A DNA stretch of 64,000 nucleotides, from the NCBI RefSeq assembly GCF_003443655.1, contig NZ_CP031941.1, positions 5,206,501-5,270,500 on the forward strand, written 5' to 3'. Each line of letters begins with the position of its first letter. The first letter of the stretch is position 1. This document shows positions 44,807 to 53,317 of this stretch, piece after piece. Both the position numbers and the translations under genes were made by a program. The stretch is from Nostoc sphaeroides (GTDB taxonomy: Bacteria > Cyanobacteriota > Cyanobacteriia > Cyanobacteriales > Nostocaceae). The notes under the pieces were generated by a model. That model was not told the origin of the DNA. It ran no database searches and saw only the letters and a program-made list of their open reading frames with translations.

Positions 44807-46306
44807 TTTATCCAAAAAATTGCGATCGCAAGTTGAGACTTTTCGACAATGCGATCGCATTTTGGTTATTTTAATTTGTTGAGCGCGATCGCACAATAGC
44901 TTCGGAATTAGCAGCTAAGTCAGTTTCTCCTTTGAAACAGCCATCGCCTCAAAATTAAACCGGATTTTTGCCATGAGGGATAAAGTAAAAGCACCCACAT
45001 TACCACGATGGTATATGAGCGCTAATAAATGAAACATTATTGAGGATAATCTATCTGCTATGACAGACCGAAGTAACTATAAGAATAGCAGGCGGTGGGT
45101 AAATAAACTGCAAGGGTAGTTACAAATGTTTTGTTAAAAATATTACTTACTGTAAGGTATTGTTTATTTTGCTAAAATGTGATATTACAGACTGGTTTGA
45201 TGCCTACAGTGGGCTACAACCGCAAGAGAAATTATTTCCACCGTTTTCCTCCTGATTTTACCTGCACCCAAATCCTGACTTTTCACGTTATGTGGAAAAA
45301 TCCAACGATTGACCTAACCCCCAACTCGTCGCTCTAATGCGGAAAATTCAAAGTCTCTCTCCTTAAAGGATGAGAGAAATAGAAGTGAGGTTTTCCAGAT
45401 GCCGTGAAAAATCAGATCAGCGATCGCAGTCTCTTAATTTTTTTTGAGTAAATTATTCTTTGGTAGGTATTGAGCCAAAATCCTCAGCTCAATACCTATA
45501 TTCTTTATCACAAAATCAGACTAATTTAATTATTATTTTGTCAATATAGCAATCCGATTTTATATTTGAACAGAGAAAAAATGGAAGGCTTATGAATCAA
45601 GCATTTTACGTAACGTACTCTTCACAATTTATTTAGGATTTCTATCGTAATTATAAAAACTATCAATATAATTTATTGTTAATTCTTTCCCAAAATAGTA
45701 TTTACTATAATTTAATACTTGCGATACAAGCTGATGTTCTGGTAAGTTAATTCAGAAAAAATTCTGATTGCCTCATTAGTGGTCTGTCCCATTAGTTATG
45801 AAGGGTTTGTAGTGAGCGATTTATCGCTCAAATCTAGGACTAAAGTCCTTACTACGAACTTTTATAACCCTTCAAATTTACTAAAAATAAAGTCAGTAGC
45901 CCATCATAGACATCGCCTTACAGATAACCTAATTATTTCTTTTGCCTGATTTACCAGTTTGATTTGAAAGTTGGTGCTTTTGTATAACCCGCTCAATCTG
46001 GCAAGTCACCGCATCTATTCTATGTTTAACCTTATCAAAATCAATATTCACCCAAATATAGGCTTTGTCAGGTCTTTGCTGCTTATTCATATATTGCTTT
46101 CATTGTCAAGATATTTTTTATATCTATACAATATAGCTATCCTAATTTCTAAACTACTTTCTTTAGACGTATAAGTAGATATGCTTAATATTTACTTAAG
46201 ATTTTACACAGTGATTCGTAGGGCTACAGCTAGCTGTGCTACTCCACTAAAAAAGACGCGATATTCCGCGCCTCTGGCAGCTAAAATCCAAATTTTAAGT
46301 CTTAGC
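44807..46306. other. 1.5-kb intergenic region without recognised genes
   Basis: Starts with a GATCGCAAGTTGAGA repeat (44818-44858). 45801-45870 is a palindromic element (GTAGTGAGCGATTTATCGCT ... AAAGTCCTTACTAC). A 67-codon frame (45971-46174) is AT-rich Leu/Ile with no binding site and is rejected. 46225-46285 holds small hairpins (GACGCGATATTCCGCGCCTC). Nothing else recognised. Confidence 0.6.
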
Positions 46307-46624
46307 TTAAATCTTTGTTTGTAGATATTGCACCAACTGCGGTGCTTGCATCACTCCCTCTATCCGATCCACAGGCTGACCCTGCTTAAACAGTACCAAG
46401 GTTGGTAGAGAGGCAATTTTATAGTGGGTAGCCAAATCTGTGTATTTTTCTGTGTCTATTTTGACAATTCGTAGGCGATCGCTAAGTTGGGCATTCACTT
46501 GTTCTAAAATTGGCACCATCATTTGGCATGGGCCACACCAGTCAGCGTAAAAATCTACTAATACAGGTACATCAGAAGCAGACAGCATCTCTTCAAAGCT
46601 GTTAAATTCCTTTTTAGTTGCCAT
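46307..46624 (-). CDS. trxA: thioredoxin
   Basis: 105 residues from ATG 46624 (MATKKEFNSF); a frame open to 46657 adds an unlikely extension. Active site YADWCGPCQMM, and conserved cis-proline in IASLPTLVLF. Reduces disulfides of target enzymes using ferredoxin- or NADPH-thioredoxin reductase. Divergent from fabG by 197 bp. A typical cyanobacterial m/y-type thioredoxin by length and motifs; subtype uncertain. Confidence 0.94.
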   Translation of the reverse strand: MATKKEFNSFEEMLSASDVPVLVDFYADWCGPCQMMVPILEQVNAQLSDRLRIVKIDTEKYTDLATHYKIASLPTLVLFKQGQPVDRIEGVMQAPQLVQYLQTKI

Positions 46625-46821
46625 GTGATACACACCGATTTTCAATTGTTGTTTCAATAGTAATTCTTAGAAAATAAAAGCGGTATAACTTCATGAGTTT
46701 TTGTTGGGAAAGAATTAGATTAGTCAAAATAAACTGATTGTCCCGCAAAAAATCTTAAATAATTATAACTAAATCACCATAAGATAATTAGCGCGGTATT
46801 TCTAAGATTGAGGAAGATTAA

Positions 46822-47568
46822 ATGACACTATTACAAGATAAAGTCGCAATTATTACAGGTGCATCACGAGGAATTGGTCGAGCGATCGCAATTGAATTAG
46901 CCTTACAAGGAGCGATCGCAGTTATCAATTATGCCAGTTCTAGTGCAGCAGCTGAAGCAGTTGTTACAGAAATTACAAGTGCGGGAGGTCAGGCGATCGC
47001 TATCCAAGCTGATGTTTCTAAAGGCGATCAAGTAGATGCATTAGTTAAGACCGTCATGGAAAAGTTCAGTCGTGTGGATATCTTAGTCAACAACGCAGGT
47101 ATTACCCGCGACAATCTGCTTTTGCGTTTGAAGACAGAGGATTGGCAAGCTGTGATAGACCTAAATCTAACTGGTGTTTTCTTATGTACACGCGCCATCA
47201 GTAAAATTATGCTTAAGCAGCGATCGGGACGGATTATCAACATTACTTCCGTTGCAGGGCTAATGGGCAACCCAGGACAGTCAAACTACAGCGCCGCCAA
47301 AGCAGGTGTAATCGGCTTCACCAAAAGCGTTGCCAAAGAACTAGCTACTCGCGGCATCACCGTTAACGCCGTCGCCCCTGGATTCATCGCCACCGACATG
47401 ACCAGCGATCTCAACAACCCCGAAGATATTCTGAAATACATTCCACTCGGTCGCTTCGGTCAACCAGAAGAAATCGCTGGCATGGTGCGCTTCCTCGCCG
47501 CCGATCCCGCCGCCACCTACATCACCGGACAAGTCTTTAACGTCGATGGCGGCATGGTAATGGCGTAA
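46822..47568 (+). CDS. fabG: 3-oxoacyl-[ACP] reductase
   Basis: 248 residues. Short-chain dehydrogenase with the NADP-binding GASRGIGRAIAIEL, NNAGITRDNLLLRL, catalytic Ser in ITSVAGLMGNPGQ and YSAAKAGVIGF (Tyr-x3-Lys), and the C-terminal GQVFNVDGGMVM typical of FabG. Second step of each fatty-acid elongation cycle. Start ATG 46822, preceded by GAGGAAG. Single gene. Confidence 0.95.
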   Translation: MTLLQDKVAIITGASRGIGRAIAIELALQGAIAVINYASSSAAAEAVVTEITSAGGQAIAIQADVSKGDQVDALVKTVMEKFSRVDILVNNAGITRDNLLLRLKTEDWQAVIDLNLTGVFLCTRAISKIMLKQRSGRIINITSVAGLMGNPGQSNYSAAKAGVIGFTKSVAKELATRGITVNAVAPGFIATDMTSDLNNPEDILKYIPLGRFGQPEEIAGMVRFLAADPAATYITGQVFNVDGGMVMA

Positions 47569-47804
47569 TACCAATTTAAAAAAGAATGCGACAAATACAC
47601 CATTTGTAGAGACGCGATTCATCGCGTCTTTACCCAAGGATGTGTTGCAATCATTAATTAAATCGGTATAAGTAGAGACACAATTCATCGCGTCTACAGC
47701 ATTTTCGTAGGGTGTGTTACCCCAAAAGCGTAACGCACCCATTTTATTTCAGGTAGTTCACTCTCGTAAATCGAGTTTTCAACTTCTAAACTAACTTCAA
47801 AGGT
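47569..47804. repeat. dispersed repeats between fabG and the RT remnant
   Basis: GTAGAGACGCGATTCATCGC hairpin (47605-47630) and a GTAGGGTGTGTTACCCCAAA repeat (47708-47745), which reads into the degraded 3' end of the RT gene. Confidence 0.6.
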
Positions 47805-48196
47805 CATAAACTTTTCAAGAATCGGTAATATCACATTATACAAAGAATGATGTACCACCCTAAGCTAATCGGCATTTAAGTTGCATAAAGGTAGGGCTGA
47901 AGCCCTTACTACAAGCTAATCATTCTGGAAAAATGAATGACGATTAGCTTATCTCGATAGGGAGCCGCAGAAATCATGCGAATTTTTGGCTCTTTGATAT
48001 AAAAAGTTCTATAATTACCTGGCTGATAAATTTTGCCTTCTAGTTCTTGTTGTATTTTGATTAATTCAGTTTCTAAATTATAATTAAACGGTAAAACTTG
48101 TTCTCTAAATCGCTTGCCTTTCTGCGCTTTTCGTGCAGCAAGCAATATATTTTGAAACTCAATAATTTCAGGGTAAAGATTACCGTAACGTTTCAT
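47805..48196 (-). pseudogene. reverse transcriptase (diversity-generating-retroelement type) N-terminal remnant
   Basis: The 95-codon frame from ATG 48196 starts like cyanobacterial retroelement RTs (MKRYGNLYPEIIEFQNILLA, FNYNLETELIKIQQEL, NYRTFYIKEPKIRMISAAPY) and is cut after RDK by an 87-bp MITE. Removing it and one TA restores RVVHHSLYNVILPILEKF in frame, the conserved continuation. After about 47805 similarity stops: the YADD catalytic palm and thumb are absent. Adjacent to a variable-region target remnant on the same strand. Confidence 0.7.
47863..47949. mobile_element. R4 MITE (87 bp, TA target duplication) inside the RT remnant
   Basis: Ends AGCTAATCG and CGATTAGCT, flanked by TA (47861-47862 and 47950-47951). 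Centre GTAGGGCTGAAGCCCTTACT is palindromic. Removing element plus one TA joins APYRD to RVVHH. Confidence 0.75.
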
Positions 48197-48466
48197 AAAA
48201 TAGTAGTTCTCATAATCCCCGACTCAATACTGCTCAGTTAATAATATTTGTAGGTTGGGTTGAGGAACGAAACCCAACAAACCGCGCAAAATGTTGGGTT
48301 TCGCAAAGCCTCAACCCAACCTACACATTTTTTTCTAAAAAGTTGGGTATCTTGTTATTCACGAATGATTCTAATTACTATATAATAAATGCTATACTTT
48401 ATTTTGCTGTTTAATCCAACCACCTAAATCTGTACCAATATCGTTGATTTCCCGGCATATTCATAT
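48197..48466. other. gap between RT and target remnants
   Basis: Contains a GTAGGTTGGGTTGAGGAACG ... CAACCCAACCTAC palindrome (48252-48325). I searched by eye for a template repeat resembling the variable region (48467-48560) and found none. Confidence 0.5.
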
Positions 48467-49146
48467 CTATATAAGAGTCCTCGCTGCAGCACCACACACC
48501 ACCCGAAAACCGAAGTCGTTGACGTCGTTGCCGGGATAGTACCTGAGGCGGATAGCAGAACGACAGTAACCAGGATCGACTGAATTTGAGGAGCAGTTAA
48601 AACAGGTTTGAGAAAAAACCCCCGTTTGGCAACATCTGTAACTGTCTCACGGATATCTATCTGACTAGGAATACTACTTGGCAACTTTTGCATCAGTAAC
48701 CGCCAACCTCGTCGCAATTGTTGACGCCGCACAGAAAAATAATCTCCTTCTTTCAGCTTCGTCGAAACGGAGGTAACAACAGCAGCGTCGCTAGAAGCAG
48801 GGGTTAACGATTCTTCTTCTTGTTCTTCTTCTGGCTGGTTTTGATTCTCCTCAATTTTGTTTAGTGGTTTACTTTTATCAGATGAACTTGTCTTTGAACG
48901 CGCTGATTTTTTTGAATTTGATGAATCAATAATTGGAGATTTGCTAAGTCTTGCCGGATGGGATAAAATTTCATTCCAGCACTGGTCAAAAAGGCGCTGT
49001 TGTTGCCGAGATTTTACCCAGACAGTTTGACACAGCCGCGCTACTGCTTGTTTATCAGCAATTGCTAAATAATACTGGTCAATACCTAAAGGTAAGCCAG
49101 CATCTCGCAGTCCCAAAAATAAATTTAGCAGTGGCGGTTCAGTCAT
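48467..49146 (-). pseudogene. DGR target protein remnant: N-terminal domain fused by deletion to a formylglycine-enzyme-type variable region
   Basis: From ATG 49146 the first ~175 codons read a domain known from large cyanobacterial FGE-type proteins (LNLFLGLRDAGLPLGIDQYY, VWVKSRQQQRLFDQC, then an acidic linker, RETVTDVAKRGFFLKPVLTA). Then sequence jumps to a different frame encoding DPGYCRSAIRLRYYPGNDVN and DFGFRVVCAAART with stop at 48467, the usual C-terminal variable region of DGR targets. Middle vWA and most of the sulfatase-modifying fold are missing. Variable codons (AAC GAC GTC AAC GAC) fit adenine-directed mutagenesis. Confidence 0.75.
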
Positions 49147-49286
49147 GCTTTTTGCGTTTAAGAGTTATCTTAACCTGACTAACTACAGTGTACATACAGA
49201 TAGAATTACCCCCCTTAATCCCCCCTTGTAAAGGGGGGGAAACCGGAAAATTAGTTCCCTCCCCAATACATACGGGGAGGGTTAGG

Positions 49287-49958
49287 GCTTTCAAGGGTAG
49301 GTGTTTAAAAATTAGGCACTAGAGAGGGTGATTTGGGAAACATTGAGTTGTGGAATGAAGCTTGGCCAAGGTTCAGGAAAAAAACCAGCCTGTGGTAACG
49401 TCAAATGATTGAGGAATGCGGCTTTAATCACTAAATAGCCACGTCGAAAACAACTCAAACCTTCGGTTTTTTTTTCTGTGTAAGAAAATTGCGTCTGGCA
49501 ATATGATTGGGGGGTAACTCATCGACACCACTGATATGCTCCTTGGCATCAACGACACCGCCAACACTTACCTGCCATAAAATTGCGATCGCTAACGCCA
49601 ACCAATGTCGTTCAGCTCGTTATTCTCTAAGTTGCTGACGTACAGTGTTCTCTTTTTTGCCCAATAATGTCGCTAAAAATACAGAAACCGTCGTTAAACC
49701 ACATGATTGGGTCATCACAATGCCAAAACTCCACATTGCTAATACAACTGCTTGAGATTTGGTCAGATGCGGCATTTTTTTGATCACTGTTCTCGTCCAC
49801 TCATTTAATGGCTCATTCTTGACCACTTGCATCCAAAGAAAACCTCAGAGTAAAGTTAACGATCGCTCCCCATGAAGAGAGTGGTTTCTACCCACAAACC
49901 TCAGTTCGCTATCATACCTTACATTTGGCGACTTTCTTAAACACCTACCCTTGAAAGC
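49287..49958 (-). mobile_element. internally deleted IS with remnant of an IS4-like transposase
   Basis: 22-bp perfect terminal inverted repeats (49287-49308 and 49937-49958; inner part AGGGTAGGTGTTTAA). The transposase start (MQVVKNEPLNEWTRTVIKKM, frame 49620-49832) and its end (IKAAFLNHLTLPQAGFFPEP, ending TAA at 49312-49314) are joined by a large internal deletion removing the catalytic core. Family by resemblance only. Fragment cannot encode an active enzyme. Confidence 0.75.
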
Positions 49959-50024
49959 TCCCCACTCCCTACTCCCAGATTACGATACAATACAGCCCAC
50001 GGGCGCTTGTTTAGGGGTTGGGCA

Positions 50025-51158
50025 ATGACTTCTGTAATTAATGTAAATTTACCAGACCAGTCTTATGAGATTGCGATCGCACCTTCGAGTTTAGATCAAC
50101 TGGGTCAACAGATGGCCAGTCTGAAGCTAGGCAAGAAGGTATTGCTAGTTTCTAATCCGACTATTTTTAAGCATTTTGGGGAAAGAGCGATAACTTCTCT
50201 GCGAGACGCTACGCGAACGTTAAGCTCCGCTAACGCATCCCTAACATCTGCTGGATTTGAAGTTGCTAGCTGCACTCTACCACCAGGTGAACGCTACAAA
50301 ACCCTCAATTCCATCCAAAAACTTTACGATATCGCCTTAGAAAACCGCCTAGAACGTTCTTCTACAATGGTGGCTTTGGGCGGAGGTGTAATTGGCGATA
50401 TGACTGGCTTTGCAGCCGCAACTTGGCTGCGCGGCATTAATGTTGTCCAAGTGCCTACAACTCTCTTGGCGATGGTGGATTCGGCAATTGGTGGCAAAAC
50501 TGGCGTGAATCATCCCCACGGCAAAAACTTGATTGGGGCATTCCATCAACCGCGCTTGGTTTTGATTGACCCAGAAGTATTGAAAACTCTACCTATGCGT
50601 GAGTTTCGCGCCGGAATGGCAGAAGTTATTAAATATGGTGTAATTTGGGATGCCGAATTGTTTGCCCAATTGGAAGCAAGTAAACGTCTCGACCAACTCC
50701 GCTATGTAAAACCTGAACTGATACATACCATATTAATGCGCTCTTGTCAAGCTAAAGCTGATGTTGTTAGCAAAGATGAGAAAGAAGGCGGATTGCGGGC
50801 GATTCTCAACTATGGACATACCATCGGTCATGCAGTGGAAAGTTTGACTGGTTATCGTCTAGTAAATCACGGTGAAGCGGTGGCCATTGGTATGGTAGCA
50901 GCCGGTCAAATTGCTGTGGAATTGGGAATGTGGCAAAAAGAAGACACGGAACGTCAAAATGCTTTAATTCAAAAAGCAGGTTTACCGACTCAGTTACCAT
51001 CTGGGGTAGATATTGAAGCAATTATTGACGCGTTGCAGTTAGATAAGAAAGTCAAAGCAGGGAAAGTGCGGTTCGTTTTACCAACAGAGATTGGTGTAGT
51101 TACAGTTACCGATGAAGTGCCATCGGATATCATTCGGCAAGTTTTGCAGGGAATGTGA
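50025..51158 (+). CDS. aroB: 3-dehydroquinate synthase
   Basis: 377 residues from ATG 50025. Second step of the shikimate pathway (DAHP to 3-dehydroquinate; NAD and a divalent metal). Motifs: PPGERYKTLNS, MVALGGGVIGDMTGFAAATW, VPTTLLAMVDSAIGGKTGVN, NLIGAFHQP, MAEVIKYG, and the metal-binding LNYGHTIGHAVE and NHGEAVAIGM. A ~17-residue insertion at residues 58-74 (RDATRTLSSANASLTS) is encoded by a dispersed repeat. Frame intact, so the enzyme probably tolerates it in a surface loop. Confidence 0.94.
   Translation: MTSVINVNLPDQSYEIAIAPSSLDQLGQQMASLKLGKKVLLVSNPTIFKHFGERAITSLRDATRTLSSANASLTSAGFEVASCTLPPGERYKTLNSIQKLYDIALENRLERSSTMVALGGGVIGDMTGFAAATWLRGINVVQVPTTLLAMVDSAIGGKTGVNHPHGKNLIGAFHQPRLVLIDPEVLKTLPMREFRAGMAEVIKYGVIWDAELFAQLEASKRLDQLRYVKPELIHTILMRSCQAKADVVSKDEKEGGLRAILNYGHTIGHAVESLTGYRLVNHGEAVAIGMVAAGQIAVELGMWQKEDTERQNALIQKAGLPTQLPSGVDIEAIIDALQLDKKVKAGKVRFVLPTEIGVVTVTDEVPSDIIRQVLQGM
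50196..50246 (+). repeat. dispersed repeat inside aroB
   Basis: CTCTGCGAGACGCTACGCGA then ACGTTAAGCTCCGCTAACGC. Related to 28711-28740 (CTCTACGAGACGCTGCGCGA). Adds about 16 residues in frame. Confidence 0.75.
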
Positions 51159-51238
51159 AGAATTTGAAGAAGAATTCAGGAGTCAGAATAAAAATTAGTT
51201 CCACTGTCCTTCAATTACGAATTACGAATTAATCAGCC

Positions 51239-51814
51239 ATGATACTCCAAGCCAAGAATCAATTAACCTTGCAAGAGTTCTTAAATCTTTCACCAGGTGA
51301 GGGAGATATAACTTATGAACTTGTTGATGGTCAAGCAATTCCTAAAATGTCACCAAAATTTTTTCACGCAAAACTTACGCGCGTGCTTCTCAATTTGATT
51401 GAGCAATCGTGTGAGGGGAAAGGAGAAGTTTGCCCGGAATGGGCTGTTGCATTAACCCGTCGGGGGCGAGATTGGATGCCAATTCCAGATATTTTGTACA
51501 TTTCTTATGAAAGTTTACCCGCTAACTGGGATGAAAACGAAGCTTGTCCTGTTCCTCCTGATTTGGTGATTGAAATTATTTCGCCCGGACAAACCTTTGG
51601 ACAAATGGCAGCTAAAGCCAAAGACTATTTAGATGCTAAGGTGTTGCGGGTGTGGGTGGTAGATAGTAAAGCGAGAAGCATTACTGTTTTTTATCCAGAT
51701 GCAGCACCACAAACTTATATGGGAGAAGAATTACTCAAAGATTCTTTATTTGAGGGATTGGAATTTACTGTTGAGCAGGTGTTTCAAAAGGCAAAAATAC
51801 CATTAGGAATGTGA
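51239..51814 (+). CDS. Uma2/DUF820-family putative nuclease
   Basis: 191 residues. Core: VDGQAIPKMSPKFFH, ALTRRGRDWMPIPDILYISY, PPDLVIEIISPGQTFGQMAA, KAKDYLDAKVLRVWVVD. Same family as the gene at 33856. Function of the family is unknown. The stop codon lies at the first bases of a dispersed ~105-bp repeat. Confidence 0.87.
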   Translation: MILQAKNQLTLQEFLNLSPGEGDITYELVDGQAIPKMSPKFFHAKLTRVLLNLIEQSCEGKGEVCPEWAVALTRRGRDWMPIPDILYISYESLPANWDENEACPVPPDLVIEIISPGQTFGQMAAKAKDYLDAKVLRVWVVDSKARSITVFYPDAAPQTYMGEELLKDSLFEGLEFTVEQVFQKAKIPLGM

Positions 51815-51917
51815 ATTAAATAAAATGCAAAACTTCATCAATTATCTAGCTTCCCTCTCCTTTATAAGGAGAGGCATTGAGGGTGAGGTAAGCTGTCGGA
51901 CATAAATTGTATGTTAT
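51812..51917. repeat. dispersed ~105-bp repeat, copy 1
   Basis: GTGAATTAAATAAAATGCAA to ATAAATTGTATGTTAT. The same sequence is at 62174-62277 (downstream of the IS605-like element). Copy 1 is interrupted by an R1 MITE and continues at 52114 (TTAATTCTTATTCC). Confidence 0.8.
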
Positions 51918-52108
51918 TAGGACTTATGCACTGTACAAATGCATCATGATGTGAATTAACGAAAATGGGTTCTTTCAGGCTTTTCGTAATTATCCTCCAA
52001 TCGTAAATAGATCATGCTGTAGGGGCACAGCAATGCTGTGCCCCTACGAAAGATGTGGTTTTTAAACTTAATCTATATTTGGTATTTCTTGTCAATGCGT
52101 AAGTCCTA
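51918..52108. mobile_element. R1-family MITE, copy 3 (191 bp, TSD GTTAT)
   Basis: Ends TAGGACTTATGCA and TGCGTAAGTCCTA, flanked by GTTAT at 51913-51917 and 52109-52113. The copy of the host repeat at 62272-62290 shows the empty site (ATGTTATTTAATTCTTA). Contains an internal GGGGCACAGCAATGCTGTGC hairpin. Confidence 0.85.
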
Positions 52109-52243
52109 GTTATTTAATTCTTATTCCTTAGATACCGAATAGCACACTTTTTACATCTAGCACAATTCTCTTCATCTCAACGTCCATCGAAATTTCAATC
52201 GGCGGTTACTACTCAAACTTTTATATCTTTATCCAGCAACGCC

Positions 52244-52558
52244 CTAGTTTTGAAACTGCGATTCTTTCTGCGATCGCTGCTGGCTATTTGTTGGTTGCAG
52301 TTTGTAAAATAAAGCTGGTGGCGTAGCTTTGCGGAAAGCACCGCAGTAGTGCATAGTCATAACCGCTTTAAAAGCCCAATGGTTTGATGGCACATCACTA
52401 AAGGGATTCGGTAAAGTTTCTGCTTGATTCTGAACACAAGCATTCAAAACTTGATTCGATTTTGCTGGTGTATCGGTAGTAGGTTCTTGAGATTTAACAG
52501 GGGTAACAAAGCTAGTAGTAGCTAGTACTACGACTGTTGCCAGAAGTTTGCAGTTCAT
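52244..52558 (-). CDS. small secreted protein with a partial SLH-like motif
   Basis: 104 residues, signal peptide (1-23, VVVLATTSFVTPVKS). Contains NPFSDVPSNHWAFKAVMTMH, which resembles the start of an S-layer homology repeat, with two cysteines before and after it. Low-complexity Gln/Ser tail. Probably binds the cell wall or outer membrane. Not a full SLH domain. Confidence 0.65.
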   Translation of the reverse strand: MNCKLLATVVVLATTSFVTPVKSQEPTTDTPAKSNQVLNACVQNQAETLPNPFSDVPSNHWAFKAVMTMHYCGAFRKATPPALFYKLQPTNSQQRSQKESQFQN

Positions 52559-52637
52559 AATTTGAGTTTAGGGATGAAAGGCTACCCTATGTTAGTTCCC
52601 AGGCTGTTGCCCAGGAACTATAATAAACTTGCTGAGA

Positions 52638-52775
52638 TTAAGCGTTAGAAAACATGGTAAGCATTACTAACATAACAACTAATGCACTGATCCAAAGAGC
52701 TAACGATCCCCAACTAACTGAATCTTTTTGTACTCTTTGCCAGAAATTAGTAACTAAGTTATTCCGAATTGCCAT
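52638..52775 (-). CDS. 45-residue single-membrane-segment protein
   Basis: From ATG 52775 with a strong GGAGG 7 nt upstream. Polar N-terminus (MAIRNNLVTNFWQRVQKDS) and one membrane helix (SLALWISALVVMLVMLTMF). Such small proteins in cyanobacteria are often accessory subunits of photosynthetic or respiratory complexes, but I cannot name this one. The R2 MITE at 52827 lies 52 bp upstream of the start, probably within or near its promoter. Confidence 0.65.
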   Translation of the reverse strand: MAIRNNLVTNFWQRVQKDSVSWGSLALWISALVVMLVMLTMFSNA

Positions 52776-52826
52776 TTGATAACCTCCAATTTTTATTAAA
52801 CTTGCACTGACTGAATGCATTAAGCC

Positions 52827-52928
52827 CAATACAGTTCAGTTAAGGATTTGTGGTACTGATTTTAAACCTGTAGAGACGCGAAATTTCGCGTCTTTACCAA
52901 GGTTTTTGGGCTTAACTGAACGGTATTG
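52827..52928. mobile_element. R2-family MITE, copy 2 (102 bp, TSD GCATTAAGCC)
   Basis: Ends CAATACAGTTCAGTTAAG and CTTAACTGAACGGTATTG, flanked by GCATTAAGCC at 52817-52826 and 52929-52938. It is the reverse complement of the copy at 28841 with few differences. Confidence 0.85.
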
Positions 52929-52938
52929 GCATTAAGCC

Positions 52939-53317
52939 TGGATTGAGTAAATAAAAGTTAATCTTTCGGGGTATCAGCCTTTATTTACTGAATCCCAGAG
53001 ATTAACCAACAGAGATTTAAATTAATTCATGCAGCCATTCCCAATGCATGTATCTCAACGCATTACTGAAATCTAAAAAACGAACAAAAATTTACAAAAA
53101 GATATTTGTCGATGCTTAACTTGATTGTCCCACACGTAACTGTTTACACTGAAAAATTTGGCGAGTTTGAAAAATTTCTTAACGTTGTCTTAACTAAGTA
53201 TAAAAATTAGTATTTTTAAATCAAAAACTACTTAAGTATTGATTCTGTTTCGCTTTTACTCGTGATTTATCTAGACTTGAAAATAGACACAATTAACAGT
53301 AAAAAGGCAGGTAAATA
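52939..53317. other. intergenic, nothing recognised
   Basis: AT-rich, presumably holds promoters for the 45-residue protein (minus strand) and the split small gene (plus strand). Confidence 0.4.

Noticed and set aside
45971..46174. 67-codon Leu/Ile-rich ORF
   Set aside because: AT-rich sequence commonly gives such frames; no start signal or homology recognised.
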